This document shows, in pieces, positions 34,430 to 47,480 of a stretch of 64,000 nucleotides of DNA. Source of the DNA: Panonychus citri (lineage: Eukaryota; Arthropoda; Arachnida; Trombidiformes; Tetranychidae); the NCBI RefSeq assembly GCF_014898815.1, contig NW_026515543.1:4774001-4838000 (forward strand). Reading direction: 5' to 3'. The stretch's first letter is position 1. Each line of letters begins with the position of its first letter. Made by a program: the position numbers and the translations under genes. The notes below the pieces were generated by a model. It worked only from the letters and a program-made list of their open reading frames with translations. It did no database searches and was not told the origin of the DNA.

Positions 34430-37400
34430 CTGTAAAAAGAAAAACAAGATTAGTATCAAATTAACATCAAATTTCAGATGATTAGCTAATCATCATAATA
34501 ATCATTAGCAAATTAAGTTGAATATAACATGTACATTAAATAATCAATCTCTTATTAACAATAAGATAAATGAACAATAAATTAGAGGGTAACATTACCT
34601 GAAACCTTAATTGCTATTTGTTTTGAACAAGAATCAACAGATTAACAAGATTATTGAATACAAACAATACATTTACACTTAGAAAAGCAAGATGATTATT
34701 ATCATGATGATAATGATCATCTTGATTTAAGGTTTTAAGTACATTGTATATGATCAAAAATGGTAAACATATAAATAAGAGATATTATTTAAATTAGATT
34801 AACTTTAAGCAATATCATATCTCTTATGTGTACTTAAGACAAAAAGTGATTTGATTACAATTTAACATTTTTAAGTATCAGGAAAAAAAGATGATGATAA
34901 TTATCAGTGTGCCGACAACACCTTAACCAAAGGTTAAATCATCTTCACTTTTTACAATCAAGAGTTGGATACATTTTTATGTAGATGGAACCATTTTAAA
35001 TTGGGTTGGGTTAACACGATAGACCCTCAAGGCATCAACCATAATAAAGTTAATACAATATTATTAATAAAACTAATAATATTTATATTTCTTTCCATCT
35101 CTTTCATTTAACCATCTTCTTCATCATCTCACACCTAAAATCAAAATTAAATAAATGAGAAGAAGAAAGTAAATGATGTTGATGAAGGAAGAAAAAAAAA
35201 AGCCAAAAGAAGATGAATGTACAACTCTATGTATTTTTATCCACTTGGTTCACTTGCTTAAGGCAACGTTCACTTTGGAAATCAATTTAAATCCAGTTTG
35301 ATTGGTGGCTTAATTTTTTTCTTCTCCTTAAATTCACTTGTTCACACCAGGTACTAAATTAACAGGGAGAGAGAAAAAGAAAATAATTAACACTAATTAA
35401 CTTAAAATGGAAAAAAAGAAACATTCAAATTCAATTGAATATCATAGGGAAAAATTTTTCTTTGTACTTACCCAATGAGTGGACAGTTTTTGATGACATT
35501 TAATTAGAATAACTTGTTAATTGGCATTTTATTTCTATTCCAGGATAGTTCACGGATTCTAATTGATTGTTAACACTATTGGAAATTAGAAGAAAATTTA
35601 ATTTAAACAAAATTAACCGACAATTAAATGGAATTAATTAAGAGAAATGGAAACAAAAATTTCTCTCCAATCATTTGGAGGGAATCGGTTACTATGGAAA
35701 CCGAAACATGTGTTGATTTTTGAATAGAATTTTTTTTCATTCTATTTGAAGATTTTTTCTTTTGTTTTCTTTTTTTAATTGTAACTATATTTCTCTTCAT
35801 TTCCAAAACTTAGTGAATTGTTTTAAATTTAATTAACTTCTAAACTTGTCTACAATTAACTAACTATCACCTGGAAAAGATGAAAGTGTGTAAAGGAAAA
35901 AGAAACCAGAAAAAAAGGTAAGGGTTGAAATCTTTTTTTTTCTTTTTCTTCAATTTCTTTCTCATTGTATTTGATTGAAAGCAATTCTAATGTATGGAAT
36001 ACATTTGATCTTTATCTAAACCTGAAGATTGGAAAATCTCAAGTTACCCTGAGGTTAAATTAAATAGAAACACTGAGAATTAAATTTAATATAATACAGA
36101 GAAAAAGATTGAGATATATATTAAATGTATTCTAAATACCCTTACAAGTGAATTTACTGTTAGTGAATAACAATCAATATTCTGATGATAGAAAACGAAT
36201 AGAATATGGTGTTAAATTTTATTCTATTCTCTGTTTTTCTTCTTCTACTCTCTTCAAAATGAAATCAAATTCTATCTCTGCCTGGTTACATATTCGACTT
36301 CACCATATTCCACTATTACCATTATAATATTATCATCGTGTTTGTTGTTTTCATGTTTACACACACAAATAAACCGAATGGAAATCTATGGTTAGAGGAA
36401 AATCGGAAATTGAAACTGAACAACCTGAGAAAATGAGTTGATAAAAAGATTTTTCTATTTGAAAAAGATGAATAAACATTCAGACTCAAACTAATATAAC
36501 TTCCAAAAAAAAATGATGAATATAAATTGAAAAGTGTAGGTTGATTGTCGATCATTAATATAAAGCCAATTTAATTGAATCAATTGATTTTCTCTTCCTT
36601 AACCATCATTTCCATATCTGTGAACATTTCAACTTTCTCATCTATTATTAAACTCTAATAGACAGTTAATCAAGGTTAATTGTTCCTAATTAGAGGTAAA
36701 TTTAACACCTACATTGATTATCATGTTCTCAATTGTGAATGACTTTACAATTGAAACCATTATAATTGATAACTTTTCAAGTTAATTACGATCATTGATC
36801 ATAATCTGTCTTATGGTTTTCCAATTTTCTAATTAAATAATTACATACACATATTACATTTATATTAATATAAACGATATTAATAATTACATTAAACATT
36901 TAATTTCTTAATTATTTTCATTATCAACCATTAATAACAAAAGTGTAATAATTTATTACGTGGTTAAAGTTGATTGTCTGTTGCTTGTTATTACTTTGTA
37001 ATTGAATTGATCAAATTTAATTACCTTGAGGTTAAATTAAATTTACCATTTATATTTTTTTTTCTAATTAAAAAAACTAAATCAATTTTCTTGTTTCATA
37101 TAAAACAATTATAATTATTATTCCAACATGATAATAATTAGATGACAGTTATAATACTTGATTGTAATAAATATATATTTCACTTGATCATCTTCCTTTA
37201 AATAACAGCAATTTAAATGATCAAACAGTCATGATTAATGTGTTGATGTTATTATTATGATTAACCAATCAATTTAATTAATTGAATCCAAGGTAATCAA
37301 CTTTGATTTTTAATTATCATCTCAATGTAACCTCAATTAAAGTGTGAAATAAGATGAGGTTATATTAATAATAATATTTTCTGGTCTCTTATTATCAAAC

Positions 37401-38438
37401 TTAATTAAAGTGTACAAAACACAATCAAAGTAATTGCAGAAAAACAAAACTGATATCAACAATTAAGCAAACTAATATTAAATCATTAAGACAACATAAC
37501 AAAAAACTCAGTTAATTGATTTCTTTTTTTTTCCTCTGCCATCTAATACTTTGAATCAATTAACTAACTTAATCATTTAATCACAACACGATTTCACTAT
37601 TAGTTAGTTAATTAGGTTAAATAAAGATATTTACAATTGTTAATTGTAACTCAACAATAATAACAAAGAAACATCATCATCATCAGTAGATGAAACTTCA
37701 ATTAAATCAACAATAAACCTGTCGAAGTTAAATTGATTACAATTAAAAGTAATCATGATTAAAATCAGAGTTGATTATCCTGTAAGATGATATAATATAA
37801 ATATCGTGAAAAAAGCAGTTGATATAATTTTTCGTATCCCTGTTTCATTGATTAATTAACTTATCATCAACGAAAATGATTAAATTAACTTTGAACGTTA
37901 ATCAACTTTACGATTAACAATCTTGTTTTTTTTTTCATTCACCACGATGGAAACTTCACTGTAAACCATTAAAAGTGTATCATTATTTTGATTATAATCT
38001 GTAACTATTACATTCTCAATAATGAAAAAAATTAAATCCATTTATCACTCATCCCAACACCTATTTAAACACCACTGATAACAATCAGCTGGCAATATAT
38101 TTTAAGCCTCATCAAGTTAATCATGAATTCAAGAGTAATCATTGATAAGAATGAGTCTTTACCTTGGCTTCAAACATCATCATGATGATGAGGATGATAA
38201 AGAAGGTATTTTAACACACTCTTTCTCTTTCTAAGGTGTGAAAGTATCAAAGGTAAAAAAGATGAGGATGAAAACGGTGAAGCAAAACAAAGTCAATTTT
38301 GTTTTTACCTTACCTTCAACTATTATATTGAGAGAGAAAAAAAAATCTCCTCTAATAATAGATGTTGATCATTCTGATATTATTGCTGTAGTAATTTAGT
38401 GTTACTGAATCATTGCTGATGATAAAGATGATGACCAC

Positions 38439-38441
<3 letters not shown>
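34430..38441. other. No gene recognised
   Basis: AT-rich sequence. A GTAAGT donor-like site on the minus strand at about 35472 follows ATGTCATCAAAAACTG, but its phase does not join the exon at 34388-34429. Nothing else is supportable. Confidence 0.45.

Positions 38442-38487
<46 letters not shown>
38442..38487. repeat. (AG)n microsatellite
   Basis: Uninterrupted AG run of about 46 bp. Confidence 0.95.
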
Positions 38488-38489
<2 letters not shown>

Positions 38490-39558
38490 AAAAGAGAAAG
38501 ATTAACCGCTTATTGGTTACGCTTTGATTGAAGGAAAAAAAAGTTCAATTCAAATGTTTTCATGGAAATGATAAAATCCTTTTCATTTGATTTGGTTTGT
38601 TATTAGTTGCAATTCTTATATTAGCAATCATGTGGTCACTTAATAGGTCAATACCGTGATTTCCACCTCAATCACACCATCACTTCCACTCCTCATCATT
38701 TTTGCATCTTCTTTAAATCCTTTACTCTTTTGTCTCTTCTAGGGTTAATGTTGGTATTTGATTTGGTATCTAAAAGAAAGGAGAGAAAGAGGGAAAAGAT
38801 GAATTAGAGATGAAGAAGTAAATAAAAAGAAGGATAAAGATGAGGATGATAAGCAAAGGATGAAAAGAAAGAGGATAAACGTCTTATTCTCACGACTATT
38901 ATGGTTGTTGATCGTCTTGAAAACGTCTCAAGATTGATCAACATCAAAGGCGATGTTGCATGATTACTTCAACACCATTTAAGTTTCTTGTCTTGTTATC
39001 GCTTAAGTGACTTTTACCTTCATCATCTCCTCCCTACCTTTTTATTCAGCTCTCTCCCTGTGTTTACTCTGATGAAAAGAAGAAGAAGAAGAGAAAGAAA
39101 GATGATGATGTATATCATAAATAGAAAGAGAAAGAAAGACAAGTCTTAACTTACCGTTGGTTGCACAATTTAAATTGTTACCAAATGAATGACGAAAATT
39201 AAGATGAAGATGAATAAGATAAGTGAGAAGAAAGATTCTCTTTTTTATCCAAAGAGATCAAAAGATTCATCAAAAAGTGAGAAAGATAGATTATTCATCT
39301 AAATCTCTCTATCTCATTACTATCATCATCTTATTGAATAATTTGGTGAGCTTCTGATTTTTGTTTACAGAATAAACGAAAATCATACTAATCAGTTAAC
39401 AGAATCAGTATTCACATATAAATGGCTCGTTAATATAAATATAACGAGGTAAGAAAATATATTCATATAATAACAATGCTACTTTTCATCATAATAATAC
39501 ATGATGGAAAAGTAAGAAAACAAAAGAAGAGTAAACAATTTTAGTTTTGTTTTCTTAT

Positions 39559-39740
39559 TCATCTTGATTCTGAATCTCCCAATGATGCAACATAATAATA
39601 AGAATACGAAAGGCAACCCCTGTAACTCCTTAGCATTTCCAAGCTCTGTTTTCCTTTACTTTTTTTGGCTTCTACATTTTCATCCTCATCATGATGATGA
39701 TCATCATTTTCATCTTCATCATACAAAAGAAACAGAAAAC
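39559..39740 (-). other. Candidate terminal exon, minus strand
   Basis: The strong acceptor CTTTCTTTTGCAG on the minus strand is followed by about 59 open codons and a TGA. Acidic His/Asp-rich sequence (DEDENDDHHHDEDENVEA) comes first, then KKSKGKQSLEMLRSYRGC and LSYSYYYVASLGDSESR. GC is higher than the flanks in the second half. A second acceptor-like site upstream near 40036 (TTGTTATTTCAG) precedes another acidic open segment. No family is recognised. Confidence 0.25.
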
Positions 39741-40689
39741 CTGCAAAAGAAAGAGAGAAAATTAGAGAGAGAGAAAGAGATGAGATGCAAAGAAATGAAA
39801 ATACTAGTTCCATGGTTGGTTGAATCTTCCATGCAAAAAACTTTCTTCTTTTGTGTATCTTAAGTCAATGTGCTTTTTTACACAACAAACACCAATCCAA
39901 ATAACAGAACGAGAGAGAATGAGAGAGAAGAAGAGAGAAGAAGACAACATATAATGGATTCGACAACATCACCGTCATTATCATCATAATCATCATGAAG
40001 TTCAGTTGGCCAATATAAAACAATCACGAAACTGAAATAACAATGAAAACTGATGACAAAAACAAACAATAAGCGTAATGAGTAATTAAAAGGCTATTTA
40101 GTCACCTTCGATGGGAGAGAGACTTTTTTTTCACAAAAGAATTGAGATTTAATTACCTGGATGTAAATCAAATTGACCATTGGATACAAAATGATCTTCA
40201 TAATGAAAATGAATCTTTTGTTGTTGTTACTTTGATTACTTTCAATAGGAAGTACAATGTATCCTTAATCAACAAGATGCTGCAATTAACTGTAATTACA
40301 ATATTACAATATTATCCAAGGAATATATTAAAATTAAATTTGATAACTTTGATTGGATAATCAACACTTTGGTTTCGTTTTTTTATTCTCTTCTTTCATC
40401 AATCGGAAATAGTTATTTCCACATCCTATCAGATAAATTATTAGCATTATCACAACAATGAATGTACAATAATTTTCTTTATCAACTCCTAGAATAAACT
40501 CTAACTTGTTGTGTTCCATGATTATCAAAACCATTATCATAATTAGTTTTCTAATCATTAACATTACAAAGTAAATTATATTCACACTTAATAGATTGAT
40601 AATCACAACATAATTGGGAACAAAAAAAATCATTGTTTATCCCTGATCATTATCGTTATCATCAGTTTACTGTATCAATGGTAAAAGCG

Positions 40690-41030
40690 ACAACCACAAA
40701 GATCTTGCTTGTTTTCCCTGTTTTTACATGAGGAGTGGTTCTCCTTTTTCCTAGTCACTGGCTACCATGTCGAGGAGGAAAAGGCAGGAGCACAAATGAA
40801 AAGGTTACAAGCCAAAATCAATGACGCATACGCTTCTTGCCGCTTTGGACCGGAGCTTGTAGCTTCCGCTAATTAGTTAGATGAAGATGAGAGAGACGAA
40901 AGTAATTGTCTAATGAGTTTTGTCACACATGTCGCGATCTTAACACGCATTCCAAACGCGTGTCCGGATACAAAATAAACAGACAAGGTCATCACCAATA
41001 TTAGAATCTTCGTGCTTTGTGAGTCATCTT
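40690..41030. other. GC-rich island with candidate exon (40755-40876, +)
   Basis: The only GC-rich island of its kind in the right-hand 39 kb: 64 of 130 bases (49%) are G or C at 40741-40870 by hand count, in DNA that is otherwise roughly 28-30% GC. A good acceptor (CTCCTTTTTCCTAG) at 40753-40754 is followed by 40 open codons with stop at 40874-40876. These include EEEKAGAQMKRLQAKIND and AYASCRFGPELVASAN. CpG-containing sequence continues to about 40980 and a GTGAGT-like donor lies near 41017. It could be an exon, a promoter region or an old repeat. Confidence 0.35.
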
Positions 41031-41939
41031 TATATTAGCTCCCATCTCTCCTTTTTTGTAAACTTTAACCTCACCCTCTCCTTTACCCTACCATCAACTC
41101 CCTCAGCCAAAGTATATTAGTTACACACCAAGGACACAGGTAAAGAGTCACTACACCAGGTAAACTATGAAACAATGGGTCATCATCCATAACAAAAACA
41201 GACAAATAAAAAGTATATGTGACGAGGAGGAGGAGGAGTTGGGGCGATGATGATAATGATATCGATCGGTTTCAGATCAATGGTCAACTGGCATCATTTG
41301 AGGTTCTCTTTTATTATCAACAGTTAACATTTCATTTAGCGTTATAACGGTTCCTTTTTGACTCCCAGTTATTGTATCGATTAGCTTGAGTTGATGATGA
41401 ATATAATATGATGTCGACAATCAAGACAATGAAAAACAAAAGGAAAAAAAATAAAGATAAATGAAAATTTATCGTAATAATTTATAGTAATTTCATTCAT
41501 AAGATGTGGCAAAAAAAAAGTTGTGATTAATGTTATCTAATGGGTTACTTTCAATGGACCATAGTTGAAGAAACATTTATCATCAATTGCCTTGGGGCGA
41601 GTTTCATTTCTCACTTTTCTTACCATCAAATTTATGCTCACTTTTTGAGTTATTATCATTAATATCATTACACGAGCCAAGCTTTTCATCGTCAACAACA
41701 ACAATCAGTCCACAATAACAAGTTTTTTACGGTTTAACATATAACTTAAATGTAACAACACATACACCAAGTCACTAGAGATTTTGAATTCTCTGTGAGT
41801 ATTCAGATAAGAATAGCAAAAAAATTAGATGATAATGATAATAGAAAAAAACTTGATGGTTTTGGCTGTTATTTCCATGACTCCTCTTCCTCTTCCTCTT
41901 TCCAACTCATCGTTTTCTCCTTCATCTCTCTGTGTATTG

Positions 41940-42009
<70 letters not shown>

Positions 42010-42968
42010 ACCTATTCTCATTTCTATTAAATCTTTTACATATTCACTTTTTTTCCTTTCGTTATTTTCTCCTTCATCTCTCACACCTTTGTTGAAACTT
42101 TTTGTGAAATCTTTATGATCCATATCTATTTGGAATAAAATTCATCACAGTTCCACAAACTCCCACTTTTAATTCCTTTGTCACTTCAATATCATCACCT
42201 GAAAAGGAAAGACAATGAAGATGTAGAACCAATTACACACTAAGGTAAAAGAAAACCAGGTCAGCATTGATAAGAAGAAGGAGAATATCATCAAGATGGT
42301 TTTATCCACGGTGGTAAATTTGAGAATAGAAAACAAGCCAAATCCATAACTATTATCGCATCAAATGTATTTCCCATTAGTCACCAATCATCAAGGTTAC
42401 TGTTTCCTAAGCATATTCAAAGTAGAGAATCAAAATATATACACACCATAAATCAATTGTAATCAAGTTAATTGAATTGTAATAATGTTAGAGTAAAACT
42501 CACCCGGTTACTTTTCCATGGAGGGAAAGAGACAAAGAGAGAGAGAGAGGAAAAAAATTATGTCCCATCACATTGATTCAAACGGTAATTCAGTCAATAG
42601 AATTGAACATTTCAGTTTATTCACTTCACTTTGGTTCCGCTTAAAAGATTGTCACATTTACTTATTAATCTGCAAAAAGAAAGAGATTAAAACACTTAAT
42701 GAATAATTAAATTGAGAGAAAGAAAAATTCTTGACAAAAAAAAAATAATGAAGAAAAAAATGAAAAGAGAAGAAAAAAAAATTCTTCAAAAGAAAATGAG
42801 ATCAGCTGATCAAATGGATTCTCTCAGTATGTTAACCCTTACATAAGAATTGATTTTGTTTTTCCTTCTTCTTGTTAATTAATTATTGGTAAGATTATTT
42901 TCTTTGTTTCTTGTTATTATTTTATTCCAATTTAATTATTGATTAACCTTTCAACATGAATTAACCAG
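41031..42968. other. No gene recognised; longest TC run
   Basis: AT-rich sequence with purine- and pyrimidine-rich tracts. It includes the (TC)n run at 41943-42006. Open frames across that run are Ser-Leu or Glu-Arg repeat artefacts. Confidence 0.5.
41943..42006. repeat. (TC)n microsatellite, longest in window
   Basis: Uninterrupted TC run of about 64 bp. Confidence 0.95.
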
Positions 42969-43869
42969 CATTTCGATTCTCAATAAAATATCATCGAGTA
43001 AATAAAATACAACAGACGAACAGGTAAGTTAATCTTGTGAATTTTTCTTCTTCTCCATTGTATCTTTGGGTAATATACTTTTCTCTTGTGATTGTTTTCT
43101 TATTTTCTCTTATTTTTCTTCTTATCTCTTTATTGAAAAGGTTGTTATTTATTTATCACTTTCCAAAGAGAATAGAAATGTTCTTTTCACCTTGATATAG
43201 TGGAAAGTTCAGACGTAATATTAAAAAAAAAATCTCAGGATGAACACCACTCACCAAGGGTAAGTATTGGAATAGAAAAATTCAGAGTAAGTTATCTTTG
43301 TCTTTTTGTTTTCCTCTTTTCCATTGTAACTTTTATATTAATACAACATTTATCTTTACACAGCAATATTGTGTTTTCTTTTCTCTCCATCTTTCTTTCC
43401 CATTCTTTCCTATTCTATGTTTACAGTTTTATCAATATTTTTCCAGAATTTACTCAAGGGACAGATGAAGAGATGGATAGACATGAAATTCTCAAGTAGA
43501 AAAAAAAGAAACACTGAGTACAGTTTAAGTTGTTCTAAATTCTTTTTTTCTTATCATTTTAATGCTGTTGTTTTTAACTATTACTTTTCACTCAGTGCCC
43601 ATTCCATGAGAATTTTATCTTCTCTCCTCTCAATTGCACCTTAATGGCTCTTACGTTCATCACCAATATCACCTTTTCAAGAAGTATCTCCATCTCTTTC
43701 TCTAAATCTCTCACCATCTTCTAAAATACTATTACATTGGTCTTACAATCATCTTTCTTTTCCGTTTTCTAGAAAAGCTCAAGAATTATTTGATCGGCCA
43801 GTTTCATGGTCGATAGACTCATTCGTGGGACAAGGACTTGGAATTGCAACTTTTAAGATGACCAAATGA
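42969..43869 (+). other. Cluster of splice-like signals, possible small exons
   Basis: On the plus strand: 42969-43023 ends at ACAG|GTAAGT; 43201-43259 is bounded by GATATAG and AAGG|GTAAGT and reads ESSDVILKKKSQDEHHSPR; 43447 follows TTTTTCCAG and reads NLLKGQMKRWIDMK; 43773 follows CGTTTTCTAG and reads KAQELFDRPVSWSIDSFVGQ then GLGIATFKMTK and TGA at 43867-43869. The first junctions are consistent in phase, but the last exon's open frame does not join 43447 through the nearest donor. No family is recognised. Confidence 0.25.
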
Positions 43870-45298
43870 CCTCAAGTGATTACCTTTATTCCTTACAACT
43901 TTCTGTTAGAATATCTTGAAGATCAAGTTTACATTTTTCCTCGGATTCTCTTCCATCATCACCCTCTTCAAGCAAAGTTTTTAAGAGATATTATCAGGCC
44001 ATCAAACGAGGAAACATTATTACTGTTCATATTTCTCTTGTTCTTCTAGCCGATAAGCCATCAGATTACAATCGTAAAGTTATTATGCAAATTTCATCTA
44101 CCAAATTGAGATGAGTTAATTTGCTTCTCATATCATGTTAGAAAATTAACTCATCACCAACCAAATAATCAATTCAATCGAAAACCTTTACAAGTGCCAA
44201 TCATTTTCAAATTTATCTCATAGAGACAAGAAAAAAAATGTTGATATCAATACATTTCATGTCATCATAAATGTCTCAAAGTGATAACTTGAAAATGATT
44301 GATATCACCATCTACCTCCTTCATATTACCTCCTCTCTTCAACCTAACAATTTAGACACTAACACCAATCACAACAATTGATTGTCCCTCTCAAAATATC
44401 TATAACCCGATACACGAGAAACTTTTTCAATAGCAAAAGAAACTCGAGAAAATGTCACCATAACCGTACCTTTAATTTTCCCAAAATGAATAACCCATAA
44501 TATTAGTAATAATATTAATCAAGATAATAGTTAAATTAATAACAGAATAGGAAAATAATAATAACCAATATTCAGTTAACTAACAGTCCAGATAAACTGA
44601 GTACATGTTATTTACATTTATTACAAGAGTAAATGTAAATAGCATAATGATTATGTATACAAAACTAACGATATTATCATCATCATCATCATCATCATCA
44701 TCATCTGTGATCGATCATGACACTTATCATGAAAACAAGGAACAGGACAATTGATGATATGATTAATATTATTATTATTATTATCACAACAATTGTTTCT
44801 ATCAAAATTCCGGATTCTCTGTTTATCAGAATAGCCCTGAGAATCAAATGATCAACTATCAACTTGAACAACAAGAGAAAGAAAAAAAAATCTACTTAAG
44901 AGAGTTAAATTGTTATTCTCAATCAATATCAAATTGGAGCGCAGAATCAACTGAAATGATTATCATGGTGATGATCAACTAACAATTACTGTTATCAAAC
45001 AATTTAACCAGAATTACATGAGCCAGTCACAGATATGGATGATGTTTGATGAGTATGAATAAAATAACTCAAGGGATTATTAGGTAAGGATGATGATGAA
45101 CAGAAAGATGATAAACTAACTATTAACATTAAATAGTTATGAATATGCGAATATGTAATTTCCATGTAATATCTAAATTCTGTTCTATTTTTTTTTCTTC
45201 ATATTCTTTTCTCTCTTCAACCATTTATTTTACTCTATCATTAGACTAACATTATTTTTCTCATTGTTTTTTTTATTTCAATTTTCTTTTCTTTTCAG
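43870..45298. other. No gene recognised
   Basis: AT-rich sequence with an (ATC)n run at 44676-44705. Nothing supportable. Confidence 0.5.
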
Positions 45299-45468
45299 AA
45301 ATTCTGGATGATGGCGATGCATCTTTATCATCATGGTTCACATGTAATATTATCAAGAACTTGACATTATGCCAACAGAAAATGTGCTGGAAAAGAATTG
45401 AAAAGTCACCAAGGATGAATCATGAAGAAAAGTTCATTTATCTGATTCTGTTATTGTTTCCATCATGA
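45299..45468 (+). other. Candidate terminal exon, plus strand
   Basis: A textbook acceptor (TTCTTTTCTTTTCAG) precedes 55 open codons reading ILDDGDASLSSWFTCNIIKN and then LTLCQQKMCWKRIEKSPRMN, with a TGA stop at 45466-45468. Composition is less AT-rich than the surroundings. No family is recognised and no partner exon is proven. Confidence 0.22.
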
Positions 45469-46689
45469 TGATCATCATGAAAATTATTCATATTTATATT
45501 ATTTATCTGAATCAACTCAGGTATTATTTTTTCTATTTGATGGTTGAGTAAATTCAACCATAATCATATGTTAATATACACATGACAATGACCATAATGT
45601 TCATTAACGTTAATTGTTGTTATATATTCATATGAATATATATCATGATTCATGGTTAGATTTGATTACTGGAAGATTGAAATTGTTGATTAATTTCCGT
45701 TGAAAGTTGATATAAATATCAGAGACAATGGTTAATATATTTAATTTCATGCTTATAATTCAAATCATCATCATCATCATGTTAATTACTAATAATTGTA
45801 ATGTTAATTTACTCAATAGTTAATATACTTTATTTTTCCTGGTGAATTTTTTGCTTACACTGATTATCTTATCTAATCGTTGAATCTCATTCAATTCAAC
45901 AATCAAGGAAATTCATGATAATCTCTCTCATAATTCTGATTGTTGTTTGGTAAAAAATAGTTAATTACTTACATTTATGTTAAATCATTTGGATGATTAA
46001 AAATCTGAGTCAATTTAATTTCTTCATCAATTTGCCATCCATGTGAACGTGATTGCCAACGAATCAGTGATTTATCAGTTAATTGTTGCTAACCGAAACC
46101 CTTGTCTAATAAATTGGTTAATTGTTTTACAAAAGGAAGCAATTAAATTTCCTTAATGGTAACAATTAAATTATCTCACCAGAGGTTTTTAAATCATTTA
46201 CCTTTTAGCTGTTAAATGGTTAGGCAATTAACATTGATTAAACTTGATTTCATCAACTTTTCAATCAGCTGATTTATTTAATTGTCAAGAATTGAAAACT
46301 TGATATTCAATTGGCTGATTAAAACTGTCAGTTATTTCATCTAACTAATTGTAAACATGAGCAATGGACAATCAACTTAACCATTTTAATCAAATACAAT
46401 TTGACTCAATTCAAGAGACTGATTAATTATTAATCATGATACTAATTTAAATACAATTAATTTAATAGATTACCAGCTGAGTTGATTAAAGAGGAGAACA
46501 TGTAATAAATAATCGGTTTAATTGTAATTCCTGTAAATCAATTTAAATCCGATTGCGTGGACATATAATAAAACAATTTAAAAAAATCTAAATTTTATTA
46601 TCACAGTTAACTAATCATTCAACTATTGAAATGATTAACATAATTACGAATAATCAAAACATTTGGAAAATCAACAAGACTAAATCAAT
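45469..46689. other. No gene recognised
   Basis: AT-rich, with ATC runs and short dispersed CAATTAA motifs. Confidence 0.5.
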
Positions 46690-47480
46690 TCCCGATCTCC
46701 TTTTAAGGTCTTCCAACAATTTATTAATTGTTTGACCTGAAAGACTTTTGAGAGAGCTAGTGAATGAGATTCTAACAATGACATGTGAAGCCAACGCTCG
46801 GCGATCATGTAATATATCGGCTGAACTCTCGCGATAATCATTTGTAGATGATATTCGAAATGTTCAATTCTAAGAAAATTTTCTTCGATTCAAAAGGAAA
46901 TTATGACACATGAAACATTCTATTATCTTGGCCAATATCATCAATCATGAGAATCTGGACGAAAAGTTCTGAAACACTTTGAAAGTTCGATTGGTGAATC
47001 ATGTCATGAAATGGAAGATTCGTCGTCAAGGTGAAAAGAGTTTTCAAATGAGTTTTACATGAGGAACATTAAGAATAAACAAATTTTCATTAAAGTTGAA
47101 AGATTTTTCGTCATGTTGAGCTCAGTGAAAACTGAATATAAACTGAATGCTTGATTCAATTGGAATCATTCAAGTTTCGTCTTTACAACTTTTCATTTCA
47201 AAAATTTGAATAACAAGTGTGAGTATTTGAAACTTTTTTATTCTTATTCAGAATAATACCTTTTCCATTTATTACTAATTCGAGTTTCGTAAACTCATTG
47301 TTCTTGGCTACATGGAAAATTGTTCTGATCACAGAGAAAACTAAACAATTTCGTATTTCATTTGACCTTTTCTACACGGAGGACATTTAGAAATCGTATA
47401 ACGAAAAAAGTAGTGACCTGTCTTAGATTGAAACGAATAAAACTTCAAACGAAATTGTATCTTACGAATCATGAGAAGCT
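46690..47480. other. Compositionally distinct non-coding block
   Basis: Differs from its flanks: few CAATTAA and ATC motifs, more CpG (GCTCGGCGATC, CTCGCGATAATC, TTCGTCGTC), balanced base use and no long open frame. It may be an old transposon remnant or a regulatory block. No inverted or direct terminal repeats were seen. Confidence 0.35.

Noticed and set aside
41795..42123. Three overlapping open frames around 41.8-42.1 kb
   Set aside because: All cross the 64-bp (TC)n run and translate to Ser-Leu or Glu-Arg repeats.
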